A stretch of DNA of 64,000 bases from Phymatolithon calcareum (GCA_977006965.1 OZ345377.1:2170001-2234000), one strand, 5' to 3'. Shown: positions 1-11,767, counted from the stretch's first letter. Numbers and translations: made by a program. Notes: a model not told the origin generated them from the letters alone.

Positions 1-126
1 CGTGTCTCATGTGGCGAGACGTGTGGAGCCAATTAAAACAAAGCGCGCATCGTCTACTTCACAGTGACAGTGACTCTTGTCATACATGCTAGAAATAATT
101 GGGTTTCAGAAACTTTTCAAATATAT

Positions 127-1536
127 TTATTTATTTTCACAAAATCCAGATCTTGCCCATGAAACAATTGCGGCGACTACGCTTTCCGCTCTGATGCGTC
201 GCTCCAGGTTCCCTTTCGCCATCCGCAGCGTTCGTCTCTCCTGTCCTCCCAGATGTCCCGCGTCCGAATCCAATATCACATTTGTCTGTGTGTGCGCCCA
301 CCGGCGCTGCGAGACTTTCAGCTTCAATCGGATTAGTAACGGCAACTTGAGCGCGACGAGAAACGTCAACGCCCTCGCCTTGCCGCGGCCGGCAGGGGAG
401 GCCATCGTGAACAGCGAGAACCGCGGGTCGGCACCTTCCGCACCCGCACCACCGGCGTAACATACATAACTCGGATGGGTATAGTGCGCGCTTCGCACAA
501 AACCAGGTTAATGAGGCGAAACCTAGCGGAAAATGCGCCATCCTGACCAGGTTCCGGATGTTCGAAGCCATTCGCATCGATTTTGTTGCGGTCACTCTGG
601 CCCGAGCCGTGATGACTGAAGGGAACATGTGCGGAATCGATACACTGTGCGAGATGGAGAAAAAGAAAAAATAGCCCATAGATGGTCAGTGGTCGTCTGG
701 AAATAGTAAGCACCAAGCCAATAGAGGAAGCAGACAGCCAACTCACTCTACGAAGCACCAACATCACATCACATAAAAACAGCACACAAAAGGTCGTTAC
801 ATTACACTCCTAAAATCATTCCGCCTTAAGCTGAAGAGCAACACTTACTTTCATCGAACGTCGAAAAGTCATATGAGAGTATCCTCGTCAGATTTCGCGA
901 GACAGAAACGTCTTTGGTTACATATCCCCTCTCGAACCACTCGGGCAGCTTCATCCTCCCGTCATCGGCCTCGTCCTCCCCAAACCACACGAATACGATT
1001 CCGATGCGAACAAGTGTCTCATAAACTCTCGGCATATGAGCAGCCTGCAGAATCGGCACGTTCTTGTCCGGCACTTCTGTCTGAGGAATCCGGACGCAAG
1101 CCCCTGCGCAGCCGTATGTCCAGCCGTGGTACCCACATTCCAGGACGGTGTCACCTGCCGGGCAAACGTAGACGCGTCCTTCGGATTGCGGACAGCGGTC
1201 ATCGGAGACAGTAAAACGACCCGTGGAAGCGTCGCGGAACATAACCAGAGAGCGATCCCAGCGGTTTAATGCTTACGGTTTCGAGGAATCGAAGTCCTCT
1301 GCCCATAAGACGGCGCACCATCTATTCGTCCAGTCGAAAGGCGCTGACACTGGGATAGTAGTCGCTTCAACGTTTGGAGAAGGAAAGACATTCATTGATG
1401 GACTGCGGATGGCTCTTCGACGCTCCGCTCGGCGGTGAGATGTGACAGGGACGTGCGGCCGCAAGGAGGACAGGAGATGGGTTGCTCGAGATTGAGAACC
1501 CAGTGGCGCAACGGAGACGAATGCTGCGGTCGTCAT
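127..1536 (-). pseudogene. Decayed pheophorbide a oxygenase-like Rieske oxygenase
   Basis: The minus strand reads as a Rieske/mononuclear-iron oxygenase of the PAO/TIC55/CAO type, plastid enzymes of chlorophyll breakdown or modification. From the ATG at 1534-1536 there is a transit-peptide-like stretch, then FDWTNRW, a TAA stop at 1273-1275, and in the same frame RWDRSLVMFRD and SEGRV. The second Rieske pair (CGYHGW) is present, but about six residues holding the first Cys-x-His are missing after DDRCP. A canonical donor lies at 848 and an acceptor at 645 (204 bp), followed by the iron-site motif DSAHVPFSHHG. Joining at those sites leaves the frame wrong, and a further frameshift near 440-500 precedes RRWAHTQTNVILDSD, which matches the PAO C-terminal region. 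Stop, deletion and frameshifts together make this a dead gene. Family assignment rests on motif order recalled from PAO proteins. Confidence 0.85.
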
Positions 1537-1944
1537 GACTGGGTCCAAGCGCCCTCAGTAAATACAAGCAGAAAAAGATGCATGCGCAAGTGCTAGTTGG
1601 TGTCTCCCACAATACGCACCTACACATTGTGCCGAATGGCGTGTTCAGCGCTAAAGATACTGCTGCGAGGCATACAGCCATGCGCTTCGTGTTCCCGCCG
1701 CTTACCAAAAGAGCCCATGCGTAGGATAAAATGGGAGGAGATATGTAAACAATGTGCGCCCGGCTGTGCTCTTGGTCGGAGTTGCATCGGCGTTGCCCAG
1801 AGAAGCGCGTCGACTCTGCTTGCCTTGGTTTCCCCGAACTCTCGGGCGCACGGCTATCGCCGGGGACTGTATTTATGCTGTAATTTAAAATGAAAAATTA
1901 AAACTATGCATGTTTTTGTCTCTCTACTATGCGCTACGTACTCT

Positions 1945-1999
1945 GCGCTGTCTTTCAACTCAGTGGAAGCAGTGCTTCCACTGAGTTGAAGGACAGCGC
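1945..1999. repeat. Near-perfect palindrome with 27-bp arms
   Basis: Arms 1945-1971 and 1973-1999 are reverse complements with one mismatch around a single central G at 1972. The pairing extends by two more bases on each side. It is not inside any gene I can support. Confidence 0.9.
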
Positions 2000-2009
2000 A
2001 GGTGGAATG

Positions 2010-2032
2010 TTCAGATCTATCATAGATCTGAA
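2010..2032. repeat. Perfect palindrome centred on ATCAT
   Basis: Arms of 11 bp (2010-2020 and 2022-2032) pair perfectly around one central C, giving the centre TATCATA. It lies only 10 bp beyond the 1945-1999 palindrome. Confidence 0.9.
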
Positions 2033-2557
2033 ATGCACAAAGGCGTTGGCCTAAAGCACCTTCCTGGCAATACGATCTCGACCTCTCCACAGAGATGCTT
2101 TCCACAGCGGGGAGCATTACGTAATCAACCGAATCTCGTCAGAGATATGATGTACAGGATAGCTTTCCCATATAGAAGGAACGCAGATTTGCGAACGGCC
2201 ACAGCTGCACAGAAAAACTGGCCAAACTTCCTTGACTCGGGCACCAAAACGATCCTTAAATGACTAAACGATCCGGAGGAGATGCCCATGACGCAAGCGG
2301 GGCTTCCCGCTCGAACAACAACTTTCCGCTGGAGTACTTGCAGTACGCTGGTCCTGGGGCGACGTATGGATTCATCGAAAAACAACGTGCTCTCTATTTT
2401 CATTCGCAAAGACCGATACACGGGCCACCATCGCCGAGATATCAGCACATTCCCGTGCAGGCACACATGACATTTCCTTATCTGCCTTCTGCACATAACA
2501 CACCGGACCAGCAGCAGATAATAGCTCATCCGCATCAGAGCCACAGGCCATCACCAA

Positions 2558-4104
2558 ATGCACCACTATCAGCAGACGGTGCCGCTTCCGTTCCCATTCA
2601 CATCCGCATCCGCTCAAATGAGTGCCAACGAAGGCAAAAAACCGCCGAAGAAGCCACGGACTGCGAGAATAACCAAACCGACGCACAAAGAAGGCAAGGG
2701 GAGAACGGTAAAATCTCGTCCTCCATCCGATCAACCTCCACCTCCACAGGCCATTGCTGTACCTATTGCGCATTCGAAACGGCCACCTTCCGCAGCTCAA
2801 GATGCCGTTATTTCCGCATCAGTGAATGAAAAAAGACATGCCCCAGGTTCTACTTGCAATGGCATTTCGGCGCAAATTACGGCGCTACAGTTCGAGTTTC
2901 TCTTCAAAGAGAGCACTAAACAGCACAATGAGCACATGGAAAGGCTTGACTCGATCTTGGAAGAGGTACGATCTTTGAAGAAATATCGGTATGGAAGAGA
3001 CGAGCAGCGTTCAGGTTTGCAACTGGAGAAAATTTCTCTTTTGGCACATGTAAGCCAACTGCACTATATTCATCTTCTGTTCATTCCTTCTTTCTTTATT
3101 TTACTGATGAACTCTTTCACTGATTGCAGGAGTACATTCGGCTGGAGACGTACTTGGCATTACATCCTCAAGCGAATGGAACGGCTCTTTTTAATGAAAC
3201 TGCAAACGCAAACTGTCCATCAGTGCGACTAGCACTCAAGTTTGGTCTTGGTCTTGCGCCTGAGACAGAATTGACTGTACATCAACTGGCGCTTCTTCCA
3301 ATGCTTGTCCCGGCGAAAAAGGAAGATTCAAAGTCATTGAAAGTTCTTGCCACGATTACAAAAGGACAGTCAAGAGCACACGAAGCCATGGTTCGACAAA
3401 GTGTAAGTCAGTCTGCTTGCCTCCGCTTTCGTTCTGCAAAGAAATTTGCACTTTCTGACATTCAGTATCCAATACAGAAAGAAGAAGTTTTCGCATGCTC
3501 CCCTGATGACTGCCCTGTAAGAACAGGAAGTGGGCACAAAAAAGAATTGCGCAAGACGTTTGCCCGAGACTGTCTGAGCAGTGGAGATCATTTCGAACAG
3601 AGCAAATACTATCACTCTTGGCTTCGCGCAAGTGTTAGGGCCCGACGAGGAGCGCAAGGGTCTGCTGTTCCAGCGAAGGAACGGATAAAGGCTCTGGGAG
3701 GACTTGTTGAAGTTTTGCCACCTAACGTGAAGATGGATTGGAAGACGTGTGAAGAGCCACAGGAAGATGCGATATATTACATGAGTGTTTGTGGGTTTGC
3801 TTTTGTTTGCATGAAAGTGAACTCGGCTCTTCACGGAATTATGACAGAAGACGTGAAGAAGTCAGGCACAATGAACATGCCTCACTGCTTGCCATGGGCA
3901 AGACAAGTACTACGAATAGACTCACTTCTTTCTAGCGTGGAGCAACAGGGAGTCGCGGGATCAGAGCGGTCGCTGTTGCAAGATAATCTTTGTGTGGGTC
4001 TTATATCTTTCACCGGCCGAACTTCTATGGACTGGATGATTTACTTTCGATCACCCGCGAAATCTGCTGACAATGCGTCTGGACCTGTGGTAGTTAGTTT
4101 TTAA
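2558..4104 (+). CDS. Hypothetical multi-exon protein, Pro-rich with central helix
   Basis: Not recognised. Two introns give one open product of 467 aa: exons 2558-3049, 3130-3402 and 3466-4104. Intron 1 (80 bp) has GTAAGC and TTGCAG, is phase 0, and is required because of stops inside it. Intron 2 (63 bp) has GTAAGT and a pyrimidine-rich acceptor, but is a multiple of three and has no stop, so it could be retained. The N-terminus is rich in Pro, Lys and Ser (KKPPKKPRTAR, PPSDQPPPPQ). A charged helix likely to form a coiled coil (KQHNEHMERLDSILEEVRSLKKY) precedes intron 1. A Pro/Gln-rich reading from an ATG at 2260 runs into this gene in another frame; the true start may be there if a one-base shift or small intron lies near 2560. 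It could belong to a transposon, but nothing shows that. Confidence 0.5.
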
Positions 4105-4439
4105 TGTTCACATGCCGTAGTATTATTGAGACTTTTACGATTTTATTGCCTTTCATCTAAACTTGTTCCACAACCGTGGCCTTCATCTAGGTTTTTGAGA
4201 AGCATCTAGCATTCAGACACTCTCTAACGGACAAATAGTCCAATAATTAATTATCCATGACAGCTACGAGACGTAGGTTCCACATCCCACGGTGCTATTA
4301 CATTCGCCGTACTTCTCTGTATAGAGCACTGGACATGAAAACAACATGGACTCACAGTCTGCAGAAAAAGAACAGTATCAAACTGTATTAATGTTGTCTT
4401 TCAATCACCAGGACCTGAATTGTCTTTCAGCGCTCAAAA
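4105..4439. other. Intergenic, nothing recognised
   Basis: AT-rich stretch after the stop of the multi-exon gene. I see no convincing gene or repeat in it. Confidence 0.5.
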
Positions 4440-4543
4440 CACTACGTGGAGTTGTATGCTTTCCCCACTTTTGATCTATTCTTTTCGTGCCCTCTCCTCA
4501 AAATGGACGACCCTTCCAAGTTCGCCACCTTAAAAACGATATG

Positions 4544-5454
4544 TGTCGCGCCCACTGCATTTCTTTTCCCCCTGCCGCCCCATTCCCGGACTCGACAGCA
4601 AGGCGGAGTCTGTAAGGAATGCAGTAAGCGCTTTTGTTTCTCGCGACTGTACGCCACGAACTTTGATCGCGATCCACATGGAACGCTGAATCAGAGGCAC
4701 GCGACTCTAGTTTCCTTGTCTAGGTGATCCGCTGGCCACACGTGCAACGTGTCCCATGCGCATGTAGAACTTTTGTTTTTCGCTTTGCTAGTAGAATATA
4801 AGATAGTTTGTCCCTTCCTCTTAGTAAAGGAAGGTGGAGGTTTCTGGATTTCGGCTCGAGTGCTTGGATCCTACACGCGTCAAGCTTGTGAATTCCCTCG
4901 ACCACGCGGAGTCGGAGACTTTCCACCCCTTTCTGATCGCTTCTTCTTCCGTGCAAGCCGGTACGGCGAGAACCTAGCGACAGATCCGTTCCTTTTCATT
5001 TCGTGCGTTCGCCTCACGATCGACGGCTCTTCCAAGGTCGCCGCCTCAACAGACGACGTCGATTCTGCCCGTCTGTTCTCGTGTTGAAAGCACTTCGCCG
5101 CACAAGCCAGTGTGGAGTCGCTTCTTTCAACGCGTCGAACACCTGTGTTGTTTCGTTCCGGTACACTATCTGAAGTTGACGGCCCATCTAAGGTCGCCAT
5201 CATCCAGCGTTGCCGAATCGCTCAACGCTTTACACCCTTCCTTCTTTTTGCTTTTCTCATCATTCATCTCACGCGTCATCAGGACGCCTATTTGTACCAC
5301 TCCCCTTTTCCTCCGCTTCTTTTCTTGTTTTCTCTTCTTTCTCTTTTCTTTCTTCACTTCAGTCATTCATTCTTTTTGTCTCTCCCGCACTTTTTCTCTC
5401 CTCCGGTCTTCTCTGAAAAGAGTAGCGTCGGGTTCTTGTGAGCCTGGCGCTACA
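4544..5454 (+). mobile_element. Solo LTR with 5-bp target-site duplication ATATG
   Basis: The element begins TGTCGCGCC, ends GGCGCTACA, and is flanked by ATATG on both sides (4539-4543 and 5455-5459). These are LTR-retrotransposon end and target-site features. Inside are tandem degenerate monomers of roughly 200 bp sharing CGACGG..CCAAGGTCGCC, then a long pyrimidine tract (about 5220-5405). No gag or pol sequence lies beside it, so it is a solo LTR. A sister copy is at 14506-15338. Strand is arbitrary, taken from the shared orientation of the two copies. Confidence 0.88.
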
Positions 5455-5606
5455 ATATGGATACCGCTTCGACGCACAATTCGGTGTGAAGACGCTTCTA
5501 TCAACACCCTGCACACTTGCGTCGTTCCCTTGCTGTACCCTATCTGGTAGCACCCTCGCCCACCCCTTTCCACCCCAGTCTGCTCCCCCTGCATCCCCCT
5601 TGCTCT

Positions 5607-5837
5607 AACCGCCGCGGTATGAACAGCAGTCCTCAAATGCCCCTGGAAAGTATACTTACTCGCCAACCGAATATTACAAACCTCACATCGAAACGTCTTC
5701 AGTTTCTGATGCACCCTTCTGACATGACGAGACATATGTTCACGTATCCCAAACCTATTATCTCAAATCCCGCAAGCAAACGGCTTATTCTTCTCATACA
5801 CAGTAGAATGATGTTTCGCCAAATCCTTAACAAAGGG
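5607..5837 (-). pseudogene. C2H2 zinc-finger gene fragment
   Basis: The minus strand encodes one truncated and two complete finger units. The unit starting FACGI has C-x2-(stop)-x12-H-x4-H: TGA at 5763-5765 stands where the second zinc Cys (TGT/TGC) is expected. The next unit, FRCEVC, is a complete C-x2-C-x12-H-x5-H finger. The fragment has no start or end of its own. On its upstream side it abuts a Rieske-gene fragment read from the other strand. It appears to be a captured, dead piece of a zinc-finger gene. Confidence 0.7.
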
Positions 5838-5949
5838 GCTTGCGCCCGGATTCCTCAGACAGATTTGCCGGGCAAGAACGTGCCGATTCTGCAGGCTGCT
5901 CATATGCCGAGAGTTTATGAGACACTTGTTCGCATCGGAATCGTATTCG
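5832..5949 (+). pseudogene. Second copy of a piece of the Rieske oxygenase gene
   Basis: About 115 bp is nearly identical to the reverse complement of 991-1108, encoding the segment around RIPQT..PILQAAHMPRVYE and LVRIGIVFV. It has no Rieske motif and no continuation on either side, so it is a transplanted fragment. The near identity suggests a recent copying event, or a shared source gene elsewhere. Confidence 0.85.
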
Positions 5950-5962
5950 TCATCTCTACGAA

Positions 5963-6011
5963 TCCTTCCTTCTCTTGGCTTGCCATCATGGCAAGCCAAG
6001 AGAAGGAAGAA
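5963..6011. repeat. Palindrome centred on CATCATG
   Basis: Arms 5963-5986 and 5988-6011 (24 bp, one mismatch) flank a single C at 5987. It sits just after the Rieske fragment, at the junction with LTR-tail sequence. Confidence 0.9.
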
Positions 6012-6229
6012 TGAAGATGATCTTCACGCCGTGAATCCGGTCGATTTCTATCTCGCTTTTGATTTCCTGGTTTCAGTCATTCGCTCTTTTTGTCTCCGAT
6101 AGAGTCGGGATGTTTTGGGCCTGGCGCTACACAATGCGTGACATAGTTGCACTCGACAATAGATGTTTGGCAAAGAGCGGAACTGACAGCACCGTGTTTT
6201 TAATACAAATTAAGAATTATCTAACATTT

Positions 6230-9065
6230 TCAGCATGACTTGGAGGGATTTGAAGTAAACTGATACCCGCGAACGCTAAAGAAACGAACAGCCCGTCTCT
6301 CTTCAATAGTGTCTTGTGCTGAATTCATTCGCGAAGATATCGAATAGCGATCAGAGAAATCGTACATATCCGGAACGACTACTAGTAGGCGGCGAATCTT
6401 TTCCTTAGGTACACAATCGAGGATAACATCTCCGTCCTCCCCTAGAGAAATTTCAAATCGATACCTCGTGTGCCCGAATTTTTCTATCACATTGATATTT
6501 CCAGGTTCAGGAGGAACTTCAATCAGTCTTCGTATAATGCAGACCTTAGCTATTTCTCCTGTTAACAATTTTCGCTCCACAATAGCTTCAAGAACACCCC
6601 GACGTACAATTGGTCCATGCATGTACTCGATGGCATCAAACAGAGGCCCAGCGCTATTAATATTCTTTCCAGCATATGCGATCTGGCGCACATCGACTCC
6701 GGTCTCAGATTCCTCTGTCCATGGAAACACTGCATTGAATTTCATAGAATTCCGCTGCGTCCAATCTTGTTCCAGAGTGGATGGCTGTATCTGAGAGGTC
6801 ACAATTTGTATCACATGATTCACGGACTGCCCTTTTAACAAGACCTCCAGATTCATTGCCTCGGTGTTGCATTTTTGCGAGTAGCCAAAGGAGAATTCGG
6901 GCTCCTCGTATCTAGTTGCCCTTTCACTCTGATGGGGACCTACAACCATTAGGACGGACGAAACGTAGGAAGAATCAAAATCGCCACTCTGTGATACAGA
7001 AGTGCTCGGGTGTGTTTCCGCGATTGCTCGTACGGCGAGAAGTTGTTGTCCAATTAACTCAATTTTCTTATTCGTCGCGTAATAGCTCTTTTTGGTTGGC
7101 TTGTGCATAGTTTCGTTCTCATCAGACTCTCCCAGTCTTGAGCACCCGGACATATATAAGTGGTCTCTCACATGCCGCATCGTGCGATGAAGTTTTGTAG
7201 TAATTGGTACCGATACTGCCCTAGATAGATATATGCCTGCCTCAAAACATAGCTTTTGCAAATCTTCAATTTGGCTTTTCGTTCGCATCCGTGACGCCGG
7301 GCTTTGGTTAATACCTCTTAGTTGTAGCTGAATCTCATTGAGATATAGAGCAGCCTGCAAAAACATGTCGCTGTCCGCACTACGTATGGCTGTAATCCCA
7401 TTAATGCAACCCATAGGAATGTGGCGATTTGTTCTCTATCAGTACCCGTCATTCCAGGATGAACTTCGTTTCCATCTTGACGAAAAGGCGCCACATTTAA
7501 TGGAAAAACGCGTGGAAGATCTTGAAAGCACTGATTAGCTATGCGGATGAGTTCAGATTTCCTGACCATACTTTTGTTGTATCCTGCAGTTTTCAGTAAA
7601 CTGATAGCCATGCCAGGAAGTGTGCGAAGTAATCCAAGATCGAAAGCATGCAGTCTGTCATAAGCGATGCTGTCGTACAGGTGGTATGTCTCGGTTCCCA
7701 ATCCATAGATACATGACAGCGCTGGTGGCAGCTCAATGGCACTCATTCTTCTCAAATAAGCTCTGCATCTGATCACATCTGGAGCTCCATTGTGCGCCTG
7801 CAATATACCTAGTATCTCTTTGACAACAACAATCTGCTTCCAGACAGTACTTCGAACATTTCGACGGACTTGAACTGTGGATAAGGAAGTTTGCGCCTGA
7901 TATATGTCTCCATCCAACCGAGTTTCTCTTTCAGATTCATCACCACTGCTCTCCTCTGGACCTTCTGTTAGGTCTCTCGTGGGCATTATACACTGTGAGC
8001 AATCTCTGAAACTTCCAGTCGACTTTAGACAAAAGAAAGGTCTTTCCTGTTTCTGATCCGCAACAATTGCATTAAGCCGCAGAATCAGAGGAATATGTTC
8101 GCCTTCCAAGAATATTCCCTTCTTAGATGCAATCGATACATCTTTGAGAAGGAGAAACATAAACCTTTGAAAAAGAAGCGCTCGCTCGAATGCCATTTTC
8201 GTTCTTGACACTGAATGATTGTCCTGCATTGACGGGACAATTCCAATTTCGTGCCACTCTGAACTTCGTCCCTTTATGTTAACAAGTCTCAGCCGGACGT
8301 TGTTTGCACTGTGAACGCCAGACTTGGCAAGAGTCTTGCCGTCTGCATAAAAATCAAAAACAACCAGCCGCCCTGGAGATGGTATAGTTTGAGAGTATGC
8401 TTTCATAGAGTTGGAGTCAATGGCACTGGAAAACACGCGCTCGCCTTGAAGAATATTCTCCTTGTAGTTCGTTATGGATTGCATTCCTCCAGCCTTCGAA
8501 ATCTCTTTCAAAATCATATCTTGTGGGCAACGATAGACACCGGTTGTATTTTGTCCGAGACAAGTTTTGATACACGCCACCCCTGGCATGCCACAAATTT
8601 CCGTCGTACTTTCGCCACGCAGTTGACAAACTGGCTTCTAGTTGGAAACTGGGCAAGCAATGCAGACGGACAATCGCAGTTTCCTATCCCGGTCATCTTC
8701 GTGCTCAGGTCATAATGCTCCGCAACTTCTTTCCTCGTAAACATCCTCTTGCAGCAAAAATCAAGGAGAATTTTTCCTTGATCGCAGAGCACATCTAACG
8801 ATGGATCTGACGTTTCGGTTCCATCGAAAATAGGCTCTGACGTGTGGCAAAAACTTTCGTAGAGCTTATAGACCTCATCTGAAACGCAATGGGATGGGAG
8901 GAGTGCATCGTATCCTGGCGTGATAACGTCGTCACTCGAGCCCCCATGGCCAATTTCAGAGCCACTTGCTCCACTGGAACTGTCTCCTCTATGTCGTTGT
9001 GCATAGTGCTGTCCCAGTCTCAGAGAGTTTGGAAAAACTTGAGAGCAAACTCCGCAACGCTCCAT
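6230..9065 (-). pseudogene. Zinc-finger DDE-type transposase relic (Plavaka/KDZ-like)
   Basis: Three overlapping minus-strand reading frames follow one another as pieces of one protein: 8514-9065, 7318-8589 and 6230-7414. The first, from an ATG at 9065, has an N-terminal C2H2 finger (CGVCSQVF ... HYAQRH). The second has VVFDFYADGKTL, the Cys pair in FRDCSQCIMP, YDRLHAFDLGLLRTLPG and FLWVALMG, which resemble the DDE core of Plavaka/KDZ-type transposases. The third holds a helical C-terminal region. The joins near 8514-8589 and 7390-7414 need frame changes and no GT-AG intron fits, so the gene looks frameshifted. Superfamily is uncertain; terminal repeats were not found. Confidence 0.6.
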
Positions 9066-11767
9066 TTTCGGCTACAGTGCAGTTGAACTGTGCAGCCGGG
9101 CTCTCTGAACATTATCTGTGCAGACCTATTCTGATACTACGTTTTGTAAGAAATATTTTAAAATACGCTTCAACTATCTCAACAGTCCAGGATGCAAGTC
9201 AATATGAAAGTGGAAGCTGAAGAAGTACTGTTATTAGTCTGTAAGCCTCGTGATTGTGACCAAAATGTGTTCCGCATCAAGCCACGCGAACTACTTCTCT
9301 TGTTCTCAAGTATCTTTTCTAATTGCCAGCAGTAAGGCGTTTGCCCCAAAAAGGATATTAGGTAGCAATAGCAAACAATTTAGCACCCTTGTGACGGAGA
9401 ATAGAGCTCCATTGTCAATTTGAGGAGACTGTTTAACCCAATGAAGGGCAACTATAGAATGTCCCTGTATCTGAGAGCAGTTAATTGCCAATCAGGCACA
9501 GCCACATTTAACCCTTATCAGTCTACGATGCACTGACAGGAAAAAGCATTATGTCCTCTCCAGCAATTTCTTCGCAACGGTAGAATCTAAAACATGTATG
9601 AGCCTCTGTAGAGATAGATCTACGTATCGGTCTAGCTTTCCCCTTAACCATGGGCGAAATATAATCATGAACAAAGGCTACTAGATCCAACGAGTCGAAT
9701 TCTTAACGTTGCTTATCAGGCAAGGAGAAACCTCTTACTAACAGTTAGTCATAGAGTTTTTAGTTTCACGAACCCTCGTCAAAGAACATGACCCTCCTCT
9801 CCTCCACAGATTTACATGTAATAGAGATATGCCTTTTGACAGCTGCATTGAGTTTAGTTTTGCTTTAAGCACGTGTTTTAGTCTGAAGCCGAAGTGTATT
9901 TTGTTGCAACTACTTTGGTTCATAAAATATTTCAGAGGAAATCCCAAATTTCACTCAATCTCTCAAATGAACTTACTACAAGTGGCGATACCGTTCTCTG
10001 TCACAACGAAATTTCTCTCCGTGACATGGGAAGTCTGCGTTCCGACCAGCAGTAATCACATTGACCACTCACAGCTCACTAAAAAAATTGTCATACTATA
10101 ATCGTATGATACGCTCCTGTTAGGCGCACGTATGTGCGTGCCAATGCTCAGTGCCAACGCCGCTGCACCGTATGTGCTTCGTCGGCACAGGTGGCACGTG
10201 CAATCGGCACCCCCACAAGTTTCGAGACCATTTTGCCAAGATTTCGCGGGTATGATGGCCGGGACATTATCGATCGGCACCTTTCCTTTCCACACTATTT
10301 TCTACAGCTTGCAGTGGCACAAGGCTGCACGGAAATCATGACGGCCTGGAGGATGTCCAGGTGCTTGATTTTCATGTCTCTTTCAGAAGCTCGTACACGC
10401 CAAATAAATATTTTAGACGAGCTCTCCAACCTTGTATTCTTGAACCACGATCCTGGGCCGAGATGCGCCGAGATTGCGGTGTCCTGCGCATCACGAAACC
10501 TATCCGATCAGTACCGTTACTGAATCTACCCATTGCTATGAGCATGCCATGATATCTACGGACTGATTCCTAGCTCGAGTTTGCATGGTGGTGTCGGCGA
10601 ATGTCGATGTGAGGACATCTCTGAGCTTCTTGTGTAGTGCAGATTGGCTGAACAAGGGGGACAGCTCGTTCGATAATACGGAAATTCCTCCGAATTATTG
10701 CAGCCATAGCGGACTTGGATAAGAGCTCGGACGAGATTGTTCTGGTACGAGTCGGAAAAAAACTTCCCGGTGCACTTCCCCATCCATTCTCCCAAAGTAT
10801 TCAAGTAAATGTCGGATTGAGCTCTAAGTGTCCGAAGCAAAGTTTTTTTCCTTCTTGTGGATAGTGTCGATTTCCGCAGGTCGTTTAATCCTAACGATCT
10901 CCGATCCAAGCTGATACAGGATTGCGTTGGTGCGTGGCTCAAGTAACTTGCACCTTCCCCATTTTTCTGTACACTTTGCTATCGTCTAGGAGAAAGTAAA
11001 GAACAGAGTCACAGTTTTCGACTTATGTAAATACTTCCAATATGTGGCGCAGATCCTTTGCAGACGCAATGGGATATCTTCCAATTAGGCGATGTCCTCA
11101 GATCAAAGTACTTTCCAACAGATTGGGGAGCGTCCCAACACACTGGTCTCAAACCCGCACTTTTCTTATACCGCCCACATTCGCAATAAAAATGTACGTA
11201 ACTCTTACAAATTCCGTAATTCTATGAGCATTCTCTCCAGAATCGTCTATTGGACTGTATGGAACACCTGTCATGTTCATTTTAAGGGTCTCCAGCATAT
11301 GATTGTCGTCGAACCCAGCAAGCATATACAAAAGAGTACATAATTAGCTTGTCAATACTCTCTTCATCTATTGCGTCACGAATACCTGCGCTTCGCCGTA
11401 ATTGTGCGGACACAATGTCCAGTAATTTGACTTTTGTTCAAACTTTTCAAATGAAATCGAACGTGATTTATAGGGATACTTGACATCTCGCCCTCCTGTT
11501 CCGCAAAGAACTTCTGAGGCTAAGGCGTTTCGGAGAGTCAGAACACCATGCCATTTCCCTTTCCTGGGGACATTCTTGCTTCTGTGTTTCGAAGGTTTGT
11601 GGCGTATCCACAGGACAATGTTTTAATATCCCTTTTATGCTCAGGTTTAGAGCGTTAAAGATTCATTCTGTCGACGGACAATTTGCAAGAAAAATACATT
11701 TTCACTTTTACATATGGCGAAGGGCTACGGTGCAGGAAGAAAGTGCCTTCGCTACCTAGTTCAGAGC
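9066..11767. other. Intergenic with only weak open frames
   Basis: Short open frames occur (for example 10134-10523 plus and 10556-10942 minus), but none has a recognisable motif, a supported start context or a repeat relationship I can see. They may be old transposon debris upstream of the transposase relic. Confidence 0.4.

Larger units (their letters stand above)
4440..6131. mobile_element. Older LTR copy, split by a younger LTR and carrying gene fragments
   Basis: Segment 4440-4543 resembles the LTR monomer (CTTCCAAG, TCGCC). After the younger LTR at 4544-5454, segment 5463-5553 aligns with LTR positions about 5090-5178 (CGCTTCT, TCAAC, CTATCTG). Segment about 6013-6131 matches the LTR tail: a pyrimidine-rich part with CATTC and CTCTTTTTGTCTC, then the end CCTGGCGCTACA. 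Between them, about 5554-6012, lies DNA that is not LTR: a C2H2 zinc-finger fragment, a Rieske-gene fragment and a palindrome. The 5' end of this older copy was not located. Confidence 0.65.

Noticed and set aside
137-679. A 180-codon minus-strand frame as an independent gene
   Set aside because: It overlaps the decayed Rieske gene in the wrong frame; the PAO-like text lies in the two other minus frames.
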